Numbered from the stretch's first letter, positions 1 to 8,768 are shown. The stretch: DNA of 64,000 nucleotides from Sipunculus nudus (GCA_026874595.1 JAPPUL010000072.1:207945-271944), one strand, 5' to 3'. Notes: generated by a model from the letters alone, not told the origin. Numbers and translations are program-made.

Positions 1-426
1 ACACGGGTAGCACTTGATATATTGAGGAATGGGAAACAGCAGAAGAAGTATGTAACATTGGGCTCAATGGGTTCACGGGATGCTATTGCACGAGGTGGAG
101 ACGGGAGGAGGCCAAGCGGAAAAAGTAAGGGAGAGAAAGGCAAAGCTTTTTTAGGGATTACGGTAGGGAGCGTTGAGGATAATTATAAATATTTTAGATT
201 GAATAGAGAGACAAAGGGGGTCGTTATTTTGGGAGTAGAAGAGAGTTCAGAAGCATACAAGAGTGGGCTTCGAGTAGGTGATGTTATAAAGAGTATAAAT
301 TTTAATGAGATTAAGACAGTAAAGGATTTTTGGGGTTTTGTGGGCAGGAGAAGCAAGGGAGTAAAATCCTTTCTTGTAAATGTAATGCGCGGAGGAAGGA
401 GTAGTTTTGTTGTGGTTAAGAGGTAG
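1..426 (+). CDS. HtrA/DegP-family serine protease, C-terminal part (PDZ domains)
   Basis: The reading frame is open at the left edge, so this is the last 141 codons of a longer gene. The first residues (RVALDILRNGKQ, then YVTLGSM) match the end of a first PDZ domain of periplasmic HtrA/Deg proteases. A Gly/Lys/Arg-rich linker follows. A second PDZ domain runs from about GKAFLGITV to the end, including GVVILGVEESSEAYKSGLRVGD, where the carboxylate-binding loop and the 'A.SGL..GDVI' core are clear. The protease domain itself lies outside the window. HtrA proteases degrade misfolded envelope proteins. The family call rests on the two-PDZ arrangement; another PDZ protease cannot be excluded. Confidence 0.72.
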   Translation, partial: TRVALDILRNGKQQKKYVTLGSMGSRDAIARGGDGRRPSGKSKGEKGKAFLGITVGSVEDNYKYFRLNRETKGVVILGVEESSEAYKSGLRVGDVIKSINFNEIKTVKDFWGFVGRRSKGVKSFLVNVMRGGRSSFVVVKR

Positions 427-472
427 ATTATAGGATGATTATAAGATAAGGTATTTGGGTAATAAATTTGTC

Positions 473-501
473 TTGACATAAAAGTAAAATATGGTTAGAT
501 T
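473..501 (+). promoter_or_regulatory. Sigma-70-type promoter of tRNA-Val
   Basis: TTGACA at 473-478, a 17-base spacer, then TAGATT at 496-501. This places a start about 30-35 bases before the tRNA. The same hexamer pair and spacing recur at 20420-20448. Confidence 0.65.
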
Positions 502-540
502 ACTTTTTACTGTTATATATGGATGACGTAGGGAGAAAAA

Positions 541-613
541 GGGAGCTTAGCTCAGCTGGGAGAGCACCTGTTTTACACGCAGGGGGTCAGAGGTTCGAGC
601 CCTCTAGCTCCCA
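541..613 (+). tRNA. tRNA-Val (anticodon TAC)
   Basis: A complete cloverleaf can be folded by eye. The acceptor arm GGGAGCT (541-547) pairs with AGCTCCC (606-612), followed by discriminator A at 613. The D arm is GCTC/GAGC. The anticodon stem CCTGT/GCAGG encloses loop TTTACAC with anticodon TAC. The T arm is AGAGG-TTCGAGC-CCTCT. The 3' CCA is not encoded. It stands alone, with its own promoter upstream. Confidence 0.96.
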
Positions 614-664
614 AAATGATAGAAGACAATAAAGCTAAACAAAAGTATAAGTCAAGCAAAAGTA

Positions 665-946
665 ATGTCGCCAAAATCTGAAGAAGAGAGTAACTTTAAC
701 AAGATATGGGATTTAGTGGAAAAGACAGGGATATGGGATGGGCTCATACGGGGAATAAGGTTCACACCGGAGGAGCTTGATAAACGCAGTCAAGGAGCAG
801 CAGAGATCTTATCAGAACAATCGAAGATAATATTGAGCATGAGATTAAACGAGATACCTGAGGATATAAAACAGAGCGTAGATAGTATAAAGAAATATAT
901 AAGGCATAAAAGATACCTAGAGGGACTTGAGATAAAAGGAGAGTAG
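665..946 (+). CDS. Hypothetical protein, 93 aa
   Basis: I do not recognise this family. It is a small, charged, probably helical soluble protein (about residues 13-33 and 36-90) with no signal peptide, cysteines or membrane segment. It begins with ATG shortly after the tRNA and has no obvious Shine-Dalgarno sequence. The next gene follows 13 bases later in the same direction, so the two are probably co-transcribed. Codon use matches the neighbours, which supports real coding. Confidence 0.5.
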   Translation: MSPKSEEESNFNKIWDLVEKTGIWDGLIRGIRFTPEELDKRSQGAAEILSEQSKIILSMRLNEIPEDIKQSVDSIKKYIRHKRYLEGLEIKGE

Positions 947-959
947 GGGGAGATAAGCG

Positions 960-1349
960 ATGTCGGAGAGCTGGTTTTTCGAGAAGAGAATAAAGGATAT
1001 AGTAAAGGAAGGGATAGAGGAGGTAGAACTTGAGGGACGCTTAATTGGGACAGGGGTATTGAACTTTGGAGTATCTGGAGATAGATGTCACGGGAAAGTA
1101 ACCTTACAAAGGACAAAGGTAGTGCCTGAGGGAGCAAAGCGTGCTATAGTATATTTAGGGTCATATAGGTATAGATTTGGGAAAGGGAGTCAAACAGAAT
1201 CAAAGGTGGGCGAGATATTGTTAGATTATGGAATAAATAGTTTTCGAGAGAACAAGTTACAAGCGGGACTTGATTTTGCGTTAAAAGATAAGCATGGAGA
1301 TAAATCATTTAAAGCCACAGTAGAACTTCTGGTACTGTATTTCAGTTAA
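960..1349 (+). CDS. Hypothetical protein, 129 aa
   Basis: I do not recognise this family. It has an amphipathic N-terminal helix (residues 1-22) followed by alternating beta-prone segments such as GVLNFGVSGDRCHGKVTL and AIVYLGSYRYRFG, suggesting a small beta-rich or alpha/beta fold. There is no signal peptide. The ATG is preceded by a purine-rich ribosome site (GGGGGAGA) that overlaps the end of the gene before it, so the two very likely form an operon. The gene ends 57 bases before the convergent hisG. Confidence 0.5.
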   Translation: MSESWFFEKRIKDIVKEGIEEVELEGRLIGTGVLNFGVSGDRCHGKVTLQRTKVVPEGAKRAIVYLGSYRYRFGKGSQTESKVGEILLDYGINSFRENKLQAGLDFALKDKHGDKSFKATVELLVLYFS

Positions 1350-1406
1350 AATCTTTTCTAAACTGAAGTTATAAAGCAAACAATCTTATTAATATGTTAT
1401 AAACTA

Positions 1407-2390
1407 TTATCCTGAGAAAAAGAGATATTCTATTTCAGATACGGCAATATCAGTAGCATTAAACTCTTGTAAAAGAGTGATAGCTTTATATAAATCGCTA
1501 TCCTTAACAACTAATGTAATATTTATAACAGAAGCATTATTAGAAGATAGAGATAAAGACTTGGCAATATTAAAGGTTTTAACATGTATGTTTTTGTTTA
1601 TAAGTTGCTTTTGAAAATTCTTTTCAAAAGAGGTTGAATTATGAAAGAGAATATTGGTCATAATGCGCTTATGAATTTTAGCTTGCTGATGACTTATAAT
1701 TTTGTCAATAAACTCTTTAATAATGGGGTGGTTGTGAAGGGAGTGTTTGGATAAGTTAGAGGAGATAAGACAAGCAGCAGAATTGAAAATGGTGCCATCC
1801 TTTAGAGTTTTGAGGTGATTTTCTTTTAAAGTGTTCCCAGTACTAGTTAAGTCGACGATAATATCGGCAAGATCTGTTTTTGGAGCAATCTCCAGTACGC
1901 CAGAAGCGCTAACGAGATTATAATAATAGATTTGATTACGATATAAAAAATCTTTAGTAAGGTTTAAGAATTTAGTAGCTATTCTAATAGGACTAACCTT
2001 TTTAAGGAAACGTTGCTTAGCAAGGTATGCAAGGTCAAACACAGACTGTACATGTATCCAGCTATAAGGGACAGCAACGACAAGATCAGCGGTACCGAAG
2101 CCAAGATTATGAATTAAAATGTTCTCAGAGGGAAAAGTGTGTTCTCTAACGATGTCCCGACCAGTGATACCGATATCAGCAATACCCGAGAAGACCTTTT
2201 CGGGAATATCCTCAGCCCGCTGAAAGATGATATTAATGTTGTAATTTTTGATAAAGCCTTCATACTGGCGATTATTTGCACGATGGACGTAAAAGCCACA
2301 TTCTTTGAGGAAATAGATAGTCTGGTCACAGAGGATACCTTTACTGGGCAAAATGATAGTGATAAAGTTCTTGGAGTTCTTATTAGCCAT
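1407..2390 (-). CDS. hisG: ATP phosphoribosyltransferase, long form (HisG)
   Basis: It catalyses the first step of histidine synthesis, joining PRPP and ATP. The N-terminal two-thirds carries the catalytic fold: ILPSKGIL near the start, IADIGITGRD around residues 70-80, and the PRPP-binding stretch LADIIVDLTSTGNTL. The last ~80 residues, ending FNATDIAVSEIEYLF, look like the HisG_C regulatory (ACT-like) domain of long-form HisG. I chose the ATG at 2390 because GGAGG lies 9 bases upstream; a GTG at 2399 abuts that site too closely. hisZ ends 5 bases upstream in the same operon. Having both a long-form HisG and HisZ is unusual. Confidence 0.9.
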   Translation of the reverse strand: MANKNSKNFITIILPSKGILCDQTIYFLKECGFYVHRANNRQYEGFIKNYNINIIFQRAEDIPEKVFSGIADIGITGRDIVREHTFPSENILIHNLGFGTADLVVAVPYSWIHVQSVFDLAYLAKQRFLKKVSPIRIATKFLNLTKDFLYRNQIYYYNLVSASGVLEIAPKTDLADIIVDLTSTGNTLKENHLKTLKDGTIFNSAACLISSNLSKHSLHNHPIIKEFIDKIISHQQAKIHKRIMTNILFHNSTSFEKNFQKQLINKNIHVKTFNIAKSLSLSSNNASVINITLVVKDSDLYKAITLLQEFNATDIAVSEIEYLFFSG

Positions 2391-2395
2391 AAATC

Positions 2396-3925
2396 TCACC
2401 CTCCATTAGAAATTGAAACATTAAATAAGCTACAAACTTCAGAATAAATAGAAACAGAAGACAGAAGAGGTTTAGTAAAGAAGAAGTCGGAGTTATTTTT
2501 GTTTACAAAGACTTTGGTATAGTTTTTCATATGGATATGAGAACGAAAAGCAAGAGTAGGAATATTATTGCTATCAAAAACTAGAAAACAAGAAGAGTCG
2601 TGCTGAATGAGATGGGCAAGTAGCTTCCACCCGTCATACTTTTTATCTACAATAGAAATAATAATGCGTAAACGAAAGTTAAGTCTAAGGGATGAGAAGA
2701 TGTGGTGTAGGTCAGGAGAGTAGAGCTTATTGGGAATAAATACATATAAAGTTTTATCATGAAGTATGGAGTTAGGAGTTGAAGGCAGTAAATGCTTAAT
2801 AGATGTAAGTTTAAACAAGTTATCTAAATTGAAAGAGAAGCCAAAAGAGGGGATGAGTTTTTTATGAAAAGGGATAAAATAAGCGCCGCCACTACAAACG
2901 GGAGAGTTATTAGCCTCGAGATTAAAGATGATGCCGTCATAATAGTTAAGAGAGTGTAGGAAAGAGAAGTCAATAATGATCTTATTTTTGGGGACACCGA
3001 AATTGACAAGGCAGTTGACAGAGTCTCTAATATGGGTAATAAATTTAACAGGTATTTTAAAATCTTTAAGAAGCTTGTTAGCATCCTTTAAAATGCTAGT
3101 CGAACCAGAGAGTTTAAAAATGGCATTAACAAACTTAATAAGCTTGTTCAAATCGGTAGAAAGGTTTCTGACACTTAGCTTAGAGAGGAATCCATCGATT
3201 ATTTCGGATTTAATGATATTGTTATGAGAAGAGAAATTGGGGTCAATAAGATGGAGTAAAGAATCAAGCAAAGCGGCTAATTCATCATGATCTAGTTTCT
3301 GAATGATGGAAGAGATTTTGGGATGAATGTTTGCGACATTGTTGTGAGTGAGGAGTAGATTTTGCAAAAGCTTTGCATCGGAGCCAAACTGCTTAATATT
3401 AAAGAGGAGAGAATCTTTAATGAGGTCGTCGAAAGGCATAGAGTTAACGATATAATTTAAGATAGAGATATTGTTAATGCGAATTTTAAAGTCGAGATCA
3501 AAGGACATCTTAGAAGCATGCCAAGCCATAAAGATGGATTCACAAAGGTGGAAGGTGGTAGGATTTATGACCTCAGTTCCGAGTTGAGTGTAGGAGTAGA
3601 TATTATCTTTGGAGAAGGTGTGTAATTTTTTAAAGACGGGCCCGTGGTAGTAGAACTTGTAAGGGATAGGGGAATTATGGTCTATTAGGTTACTAATGAT
3701 GTTTTTATTATTGACGACGTAGTCAATGACGAGGCTAGTCATATCAGGGCGTAAAGAGAGAGGGGTATTGTCTTGATTTTTGAAAGACATAAGGTCTGGG
3801 GAGGAGTTATGACTTAAATACTTTATAAAAGTAGAGGTATGAGCAAGCATGGGGAGGTGTAAATCTTGGAAGCCGAAAGCTTTAAAGAAGGAAAAGAAGT
3901 GATTACTAAAAGAGTCATAATCCAT
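2396..3925 (-). CDS. hisZ: ATP phosphoribosyltransferase regulatory subunit (HisZ, HisRS-like)
   Basis: The protein resembles the catalytic core of histidyl-tRNA synthetase: an MDYDSFSNHFFSFFKAFGFQ start, the motif-2-like LRPDMTSLV, YKFYYHGPVFK, QLGTEVI, and near residue 370 SGGAYFIPF, where HisRS would have GGRYD. Loss of that histidine-binding signature, together with the adjacent hisG, points to HisZ rather than a synthetase. At about 509 residues it is longer than usual HisZ (roughly 390-430), with an extra C-terminal alpha/beta stretch. The frame stays open upstream to 4051, but that part is low-complexity and hydrophobic, so I start at ATG 3925. It is rich in Phe, Leu, Ser and Ile because the plus strand here is purine-rich. 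Confidence 0.8.
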   Translation of the reverse strand: MDYDSFSNHFFSFFKAFGFQDLHLPMLAHTSTFIKYLSHNSSPDLMSFKNQDNTPLSLRPDMTSLVIDYVVNNKNIISNLIDHNSPIPYKFYYHGPVFKKLHTFSKDNIYSYTQLGTEVINPTTFHLCESIFMAWHASKMSFDLDFKIRINNISILNYIVNSMPFDDLIKDSLLFNIKQFGSDAKLLQNLLLTHNNVANIHPKISSIIQKLDHDELAALLDSLLHLIDPNFSSHNNIIKSEIIDGFLSKLSVRNLSTDLNKLIKFVNAIFKLSGSTSILKDANKLLKDFKIPVKFITHIRDSVNCLVNFGVPKNKIIIDFSFLHSLNYYDGIIFNLEANNSPVCSGGAYFIPFHKKLIPSFGFSFNLDNLFKLTSIKHLLPSTPNSILHDKTLYVFIPNKLYSPDLHHIFSSLRLNFRLRIIISIVDKKYDGWKLLAHLIQHDSSCFLVFDSNNIPTLAFRSHIHMKNYTKVFVNKNNSDFFFTKPLLSSVSIYSEVCSLFNVSISNGG

Positions 3926-4228
3926 AGAACGAGCCCGGAAGAAAATAAGAAATGGAATAAAAAGAACTAGATATAAGAATATACAAAGTGAGAATAAAAA
4001 GATTACAGAAAAAGGAGAGAAAAATGAGAAAAAAGGCAATAAAAAAGGCAATAAAAAGAGATGAGAGGAAATAAAAGTCTAAAAAGAGATAAAAAGGGCA
4101 ATAAAATAAGCGAGACTAGAAAAGAATATTAATTATATTTTGGAGTTAAGGAAGGATAGGAGGAAGAATAGGAAGAGGGTAGAAAAGAGAGGAGATAAAA
4201 AAAGGAAAAGAAAAAGGCGGAATAAAAG
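3926..4228. other. Divergent intergenic region, A/G-rich
   Basis: About 300 bases between the divergent hisZ and transketolase genes. The plus strand is nearly all purine with short slipped repeats such as AAAAAGGCAAT. Promoters for both directions must lie here, but I cannot place a convincing -35/-10 pair. Confidence 0.5.
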
Positions 4229-5083
4229 GTGCTAGAAAAAGGAATAGAAGCCTCTTATGAAGAAGAGGTAGACGAGTTAAAAAAGATATCCCAAGAGATA
4301 CGAGTATTGATATTGGATATGCTAACAAAAGCGGGGTCTGGTCATCCTGGAGGTTCACTATCGCTAGTTGAGCTACTGGTGGTACTGTTTATTAAGGTAT
4401 TAAAGCGGACGAAAGCCAACGCAAATACAAAAGAACGTGATAGGTTTGTGTTGTCGAAGGGGCATGGAGTACCGGTGGTATATGCCTTATTGAGCTATTT
4501 AGGGATAATAGAAAAAGAAACATTATGGACTTTACGGGAGGTTGGATCGTGTTTGCAAGGGCATCCTGATGTAGAACGTCTTCCATATGTGGAGGCGTCA
4601 ACGGGGTCCTTGGGACAAGGGTTATCGATAGCGCAAGGGATGGCCTTAGGGAGCAAATTAGATAGGAAAGGGAAGCGAGTATATTGCGTAATAGGGGATG
4701 GGGAGATACAAGAGGGACAGATCTGGGAGGCGTTGATGTCAGCGCCGAAGTTCAAGTTAGATAATTTGTGTGTGATATTAGATTATAACAAGGCCCAATT
4801 GGATGGGGAGGTTGATGAAGTAATGGATATAGAGCCAGTGGTAGATAAGCTTAAGGCATTTAATTGGGCAGTACACGAGCTAGATGGACATGATTATAAG
4901 AGTATATTAGAAGGATATAAAAAAGCGGAGGAGACAAAGGGGCGACCGATATTTCTAGTAGCACACACAATAAAGGGGAAGGGAATAGATTTTATGGAAG
5001 GAGATAATAAGTGGCACGGGGCGGCTCCGAGCGAAGAAGAGAATGAATTAGCAAAGGCTTTTGTTATGGGGGCAGGGGGGTGA
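4229..5083 (+). CDS. Transketolase, N-terminal (thiamine-diphosphate) subunit
   Basis: It binds ThDP and transfers two-carbon ketol units in the pentose phosphate pathway. The protein (284 aa) has the family signatures: GSGHPGGSLSLVELL near residue 37, SKGHGVP, GSLGQGLSIAQGMALG, the ThDP/metal motif GDGEIQEGQIWEAL, and DYNKAQLDG. The last residues (NKWHGAAPSEEE) match the usual end of the N-terminal half of split transketolases. The start is GTG at 4229; a later internal start is possible. The C-terminal subunit follows on the same strand about 110 bases later, so the enzyme is encoded as two chains, as in many bacteria and archaea. Confidence 0.9.
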   Translation: MLEKGIEASYEEEVDELKKISQEIRVLILDMLTKAGSGHPGGSLSLVELLVVLFIKVLKRTKANANTKERDRFVLSKGHGVPVVYALLSYLGIIEKETLWTLREVGSCLQGHPDVERLPYVEASTGSLGQGLSIAQGMALGSKLDRKGKRVYCVIGDGEIQEGQIWEALMSAPKFKLDNLCVILDYNKAQLDGEVDEVMDIEPVVDKLKAFNWAVHELDGHDYKSILEGYKKAEETKGRPIFLVAHTIKGKGIDFMEGDNKWHGAAPSEEENELAKAFVMGAGG

Positions 5084-5194
5084 GGGAGGGGGAGAGGAGA
5101 AAAGCGTAAAGTTTTAATGGTTTAATGGACAGCCTTAAGAGAGTTAAGAGTAAGGAATAGAGCTGGTGGGAATAAAAATAAGAAAATAGATAAT

Positions 5195-6151
5195 ATGGGA
5201 AAAAAGATGAAAGAATCAAGCAGGGCAGCATTTGGGGAAAAGATAGTGGGAGCTTGGCGGAGAGAATAAAGAGATAGTAGTACTGGAGGCAGATTTAGGC
5301 AAGTCGACATATTCTCAAAAGTTTGGGAAAGAGTATCCGGAGAGATATTTTCAAATGGGGATAGCGGAAGCAAACATGCTGGGGACAGGGAGTGGACTTG
5401 CGCTAGTAGGGAAGATAGTGTATGTATGTAGTTTTGCGTGTTTCATAACGGGCCGTTATGATACGATACGGATGTCGGTGGCCTATCAGAATGCAAATGT
5501 ACGGATAATAGGGACTCATAGTGGAGTAGCAATAGGGGGTGATGGCAACAGTCAACAAGGGCTTGAAGACATAGGATTAATGCGAGGGTTACCGAATATG
5601 GAGTAATAAGCCCAGCAGATGGAATAGAGACCCAAGCGGCATTAGAATATAGCGTAAGACATAAGGGGCCCTTATATTTCAGGTTAACAAGACAGGTATT
5701 GGAGCCTATACATGATTCAGGTTACAAGTTTAGGTATGGGAAGGGGGAGGTGCTACGAGAGGGAGGAGATATAACATTAATTGCAACAGGGGGGGTAGTA
5801 TATAATACGTTAAAGGCGGCAGAAGGTTTGTCAAAGAGGGGGATAAAAGCTAAGGTATTAAATATGGCAACAATAAAGCCAATAGATAAGGAGCTGATAA
5901 TAGGCTGTGCAAAGCAGACGGGACGACTAGTAACAGTAGAAGATCATAATGAGATAGGGGGACTTGGGAGTGCGGTTATGGAAGTAGTAAGCAGTGAATA
6001 CCCGGTATTGGTAAAGCGAATAAGCATAGGAGATAGGTTTGGGGAATCGGGAAGTCCAAGTGATTTATACAAGAAGTTTGGTTTAGATATTAAAAGTATC
6101 GAGGAGAAGGTATTGACCTTTCTTAGGGGTGGCAATAAAGAAGTAGCCTAA
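5195..6151 (+). pseudogene. Transketolase C-terminal subunit, interrupted by two frameshifts
   Basis: All three reading-frame pieces align with the pyrimidine-binding and C-terminal domains of split transketolase. The N-terminus (SSRAAFGEKIV) is in one frame from ATG 5195. The middle part (EADLGKSTYSQKFG, MGIAEANMLGTGSGLA, GTHSGVAIGGDG) is in the next frame. The end (ISPADGIETQAALEYSV onward, EDHNEIGGLG) is back in the first. The breaks are one extra base in the GGG near 5248-5250 and one missing base near 5601-5603. All conserved residues on both sides are intact. This fits recent mutation or consensus error better than long decay, since the catalytic partner gene is intact. Confidence 0.85.
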
Positions 6152-6159
6152 AAAGACTT

Positions 6160-6322
6160 GTAGTTTTAATGTTTATATAATAGAATTGAAAGGAGAGCTA
6201 GTAGGAGACCCAATCACCGCTAGCGTAGTTTTAATGTTTATATAATAGAATTGAAAGGAGAGCTAGTAGGAGACCCAATCGCCGCTAGCGTAGTTTTAAT
6301 GTTTATATAATAGAATTGAAAG
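6160..6322. CRISPR. CRISPR-like array: three 30-nt repeats, two nearly identical 35-nt spacers
   Basis: Three identical 30-base copies lie at 6163-6192, 6228-6257 and 6293-6322. Each begins GTTTTAATG and ends GAATTGAAAG, with a period of exactly 65. The GTTTT start, GAATTGAAAG end and 30/35 lengths match type I-B/III-style CRISPR repeats and spacers. The flanking GTA is shared too. The two spacers differ at only one base (A/G near 6216/6281) and carry a GCTAG...CTAGC inverted repeat, which is odd for CRISPR. No cas gene is in the window. The alternative is a duplicated 65-bp intergenic element. Confidence 0.45.
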
Positions 6323-6357
6323 GGAAAGAAACTTTATAGATAAATGGTTATATTAAG

Positions 6358-8217
6358 CTAAGAAGGGTTATCAGCAAAGAAGTTGTGGATGGAGCGAGCA
6401 GTATTCTTGTCAATTTTATCAACAAGACAAAGCTCATCAAAGGAAGCGAATTTAATATTGTCAATAATCTTGAAGTGCATGAGCAAGGCCTGTTTTTTAG
6501 CAGCACCAACACCAGGTATTTCATCTAGAATAGATTTAACCATGTTTTTCGAGCGTAATTTTTTATGAAATTGCTTAGCAAAGCGATGAGCCTCATCACG
6601 GATTTGCTGTAGAAGATGCAAAGCGATATTATTTTTGGGAAGGGCAAGAGGAGAATTATTGTATGGCAAGAATATATCTTCGTTACGTTTAGCAAGTCCG
6701 ATTGTAGGAATATTTAGTTTCAAAGCTTTTAAAATATTAAAAGCAGCATTAACTTGGGGAATACCGCCATCAATGAGGATGAGGTCAGGAGGGGTAAGAT
6801 TATCATTTTTAATTTTTGAATATCGCCGAGCGATGACTTCGGAAATAGAAGCAACATCATTAATATAGTCAACAGATTTAATTTTGAAATGGCGATAATC
6901 CTTCTTAAGCGGCTTTCCGTTGAAAAAAGAGACCATAGAAGCAACAGTAAAAGAGCCATCGGTATGAGAAATATCAAAGCCCTCGATTCTACGCGGCAAA
7001 GCCTTTAGCTTAAAAGCGTTTTGCAGATGCTTTAAAATGAGTTCAAACTCAGATAATTTCTGATGTTCAATGTAGCTAAACTTGGCATTGTTAGAAGCGA
7101 TCAAGAGCCAATCATGTTTCAAACCTCGTTTTGGGCTTGAAATAGTAACATAATGGTTACTAAGGGTTTTAAGGAAATTTTGCAAATCGTTAATATTGTC
7201 AATAGAATTGTTAATAGAATTGTTAATAGAATTGTTAATAGAATGATTAACAGAAGGGATAATAATCTCTTTAGGAATATCGTTATTATTATTAGAGTAA
7301 AAGTTTTTGATGGTAAAGAACAAAGCATTTTGAATATTAAGAGGTTTTAGTAGTTCATTTTCTTGAATAACGAAGCTCCGTTTGCCAAGTAACTTACCCT
7401 CGCGAACGAACAAGATAGAAATAATGATAATAGAATCGAGGATATGGTATCCGAAGGCGTCAGCATCGATATTAGAAGTAGAGAGAACAGTTTGACGTTG
7501 TTGGATATGGCTTATGGCATCAATTTGTTTTTTAATAGAGGCAGCTTTTTCAAAAAGGAGGTTATCGGAGGCCTCAAACATTTGAGATTTTAGGTCTTTT
7601 ATTAATTTATTGTATTTTCCTTTAAGGAAGAGGATAACTTTATTTATAAAAATGGAGTATTCGTCTGTAGATATTTTGTCTATGCAACAGCCAGCACATT
7701 TTTTGATATGATAATCTAAACAAGCGACAACAGGAGATTTAGAAGGGAGAGTAAGGGAACAGGTTCTAAGGGGGAAGATTTTGTGAATAAGCTGTAGATT
7801 GTGATAAACGGAGCTAGCATTAGGATAAGGGCCAAAATAGAGGTTATTGTCATTTAAAAGGGAACGAGTTTTAAATACGCGAGGGAAGGGTTCTGAGGTA
7901 GTAACTTTTATAAATGGATAAGACTTATTGTCTTTCAAAGTGATATTGAACTTAGGCTGTTCTTTTTTTATTAGGTTACACTCAAGAATGAGGGCATCGG
8001 TTTCAGTAGAAGTTATTATGTAGTCGATGGAGCGAATATGCTTAATAAGTAAAGTAGTTTTGGAGTCATATTTTTTGGTATTGGAAAAATATGAGCGAAC
8101 ACGTTTTTTAAGATTTTTAGCTTTGCCGATGTAAATGATTTTATCTATTTTATCCTTCATGATGTAAACGCCAGGGCGTTGAGGGATATTAGTAGGGGGA
8201 GAGAATTTAGGAAGCAT
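6358..8217 (-). CDS. uvrC: Excinuclease ABC subunit C (UvrC)
   Basis: This is the nuclease subunit of nucleotide excision repair, making incisions on both sides of a UvrAB-marked lesion. Visible parts are the N-terminal GIY-YIG nuclease (RPGVYIMKDK, then IIYIGKAKNLKKRVRSYF), a Cys-rich block (CSLTLP..CLDYHIKKCAGCC), the UVR motif (ASDNLLFEKAASIKKQID), the RNase-H-like C-terminal nuclease (EGFDISHTDGSFTV, PDLILIDGGIPQ) and a helix-hairpin-helix tail (EIPGVGAAKKQALL). It is full length at about 619 aa. I prefer ATG 8217 over TTG 8226. A four-residue INNS repeat, encoded by a 12-bp tandem repeat near 7200-7250, has expanded in a non-conserved linker. Confidence 0.96.
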   Translation of the reverse strand: MLPKFSPPTNIPQRPGVYIMKDKIDKIIYIGKAKNLKKRVRSYFSNTKKYDSKTTLLIKHIRSIDYIITSTETDALILECNLIKKEQPKFNITLKDNKSYPFIKVTTSEPFPRVFKTRSLLNDNNLYFGPYPNASSVYHNLQLIHKIFPLRTCSLTLPSKSPVVACLDYHIKKCAGCCIDKISTDEYSIFINKVILFLKGKYNKLIKDLKSQMFEASDNLLFEKAASIKKQIDAISHIQQRQTVLSTSNIDADAFGYHILDSIIIISILFVREGKLLGKRSFVIQENELLKPLNIQNALFFTIKNFYSNNNNDIPKEIIIPSVNHSINNSINNSINNSIDNINDLQNFLKTLSNHYVTISSPKRGLKHDWLLIASNNAKFSYIEHQKLSEFELILKHLQNAFKLKALPRRIEGFDISHTDGSFTVASMVSFFNGKPLKKDYRHFKIKSVDYINDVASISEVIARRYSKIKNDNLTPPDLILIDGGIPQVNAAFNILKALKLNIPTIGLAKRNEDIFLPYNNSPLALPKNNIALHLLQQIRDEAHRFAKQFHKKLRSKNMVKSILDEIPGVGAAKKQALLMHFKIIDNIKFASFDELCLVDKIDKNTARSIHNFFADNPS

Positions 8218-8274
8218 TATCACCAACTTTTTTTTGAAATAAGTTTTAGCGTCATTTAATCATAATAATTGAGT

Positions 8275-8768
8275 TTAATAAGCCTTAAATTTACAAGGCT
8301 TTAAATCAGGAGTAAAGAGGGGACTGCCATTTCCGATTATTTTTGGGATTACAATAATAATCATTTTGTTGATAAGATTAGCTTTAAGGAAAGCTTGAAT
8401 AGAGTTAGCGCCGTCGATATAGAGTTTTTATAACCTTTAGAGTATAGAGAGTTAACTATTTTTTGAGGAGGTCCTTTTATTAAAGAAGGCTTATCTTTCA
8501 TGCACTCATTGATCTTCTCAAGAGTATTACTTAAAACAAAAACGGGTATAAAAAAAGGCCATTGAGAATGAGCTAAAATGAGAATGAGCTAAAATGACCT
8601 TATAAGTAATTCTCCCCATAAGGGGCTAGCATCTACTTGTTATAAGAAGTCCCTAAATCCAAGGTTATGTTTCTCGGGAGCATCTATTTCTCTTAACGAC
8701 TGGATGCCGCCGTCAACATCAGCAATATATCCATCTAAGCTTGTTGCGATATAAACGTAATTTGCCAT
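8275..8768 (-). pseudogene. Dihydrofolate reductase-like (RibD C-terminal family) protein, decayed
   Basis: The start (MANYVYIATSLDGYIADVDGG) is typical of RibD_C/DHFR-family reductases such as YwjB, and it stops after 42 residues at 8640. Further along the same strand the rest of the domain can still be read in pieces: WPFFIPVFVLSNTL, then LYIDGANSIQAFLKANLI, then IPKIIGNGSPLF, ending at 8275. The stretch between start and middle, which should carry the 'VMGR.T' region, is missing. This is true decay (deletion plus frameshifts), unlike the single-base breaks elsewhere. A tandem GAATGAGCTAAAAT repeat near 8565-8595 marks the damaged part. Confidence 0.75.

Noticed and set aside
3926-4051. N-terminal extension of HisZ that looks like a membrane helix
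   Set aside because: It is low-complexity sequence from the purine-rich plus strand; the conserved HisRS-like part starts at the ATG at 3925.
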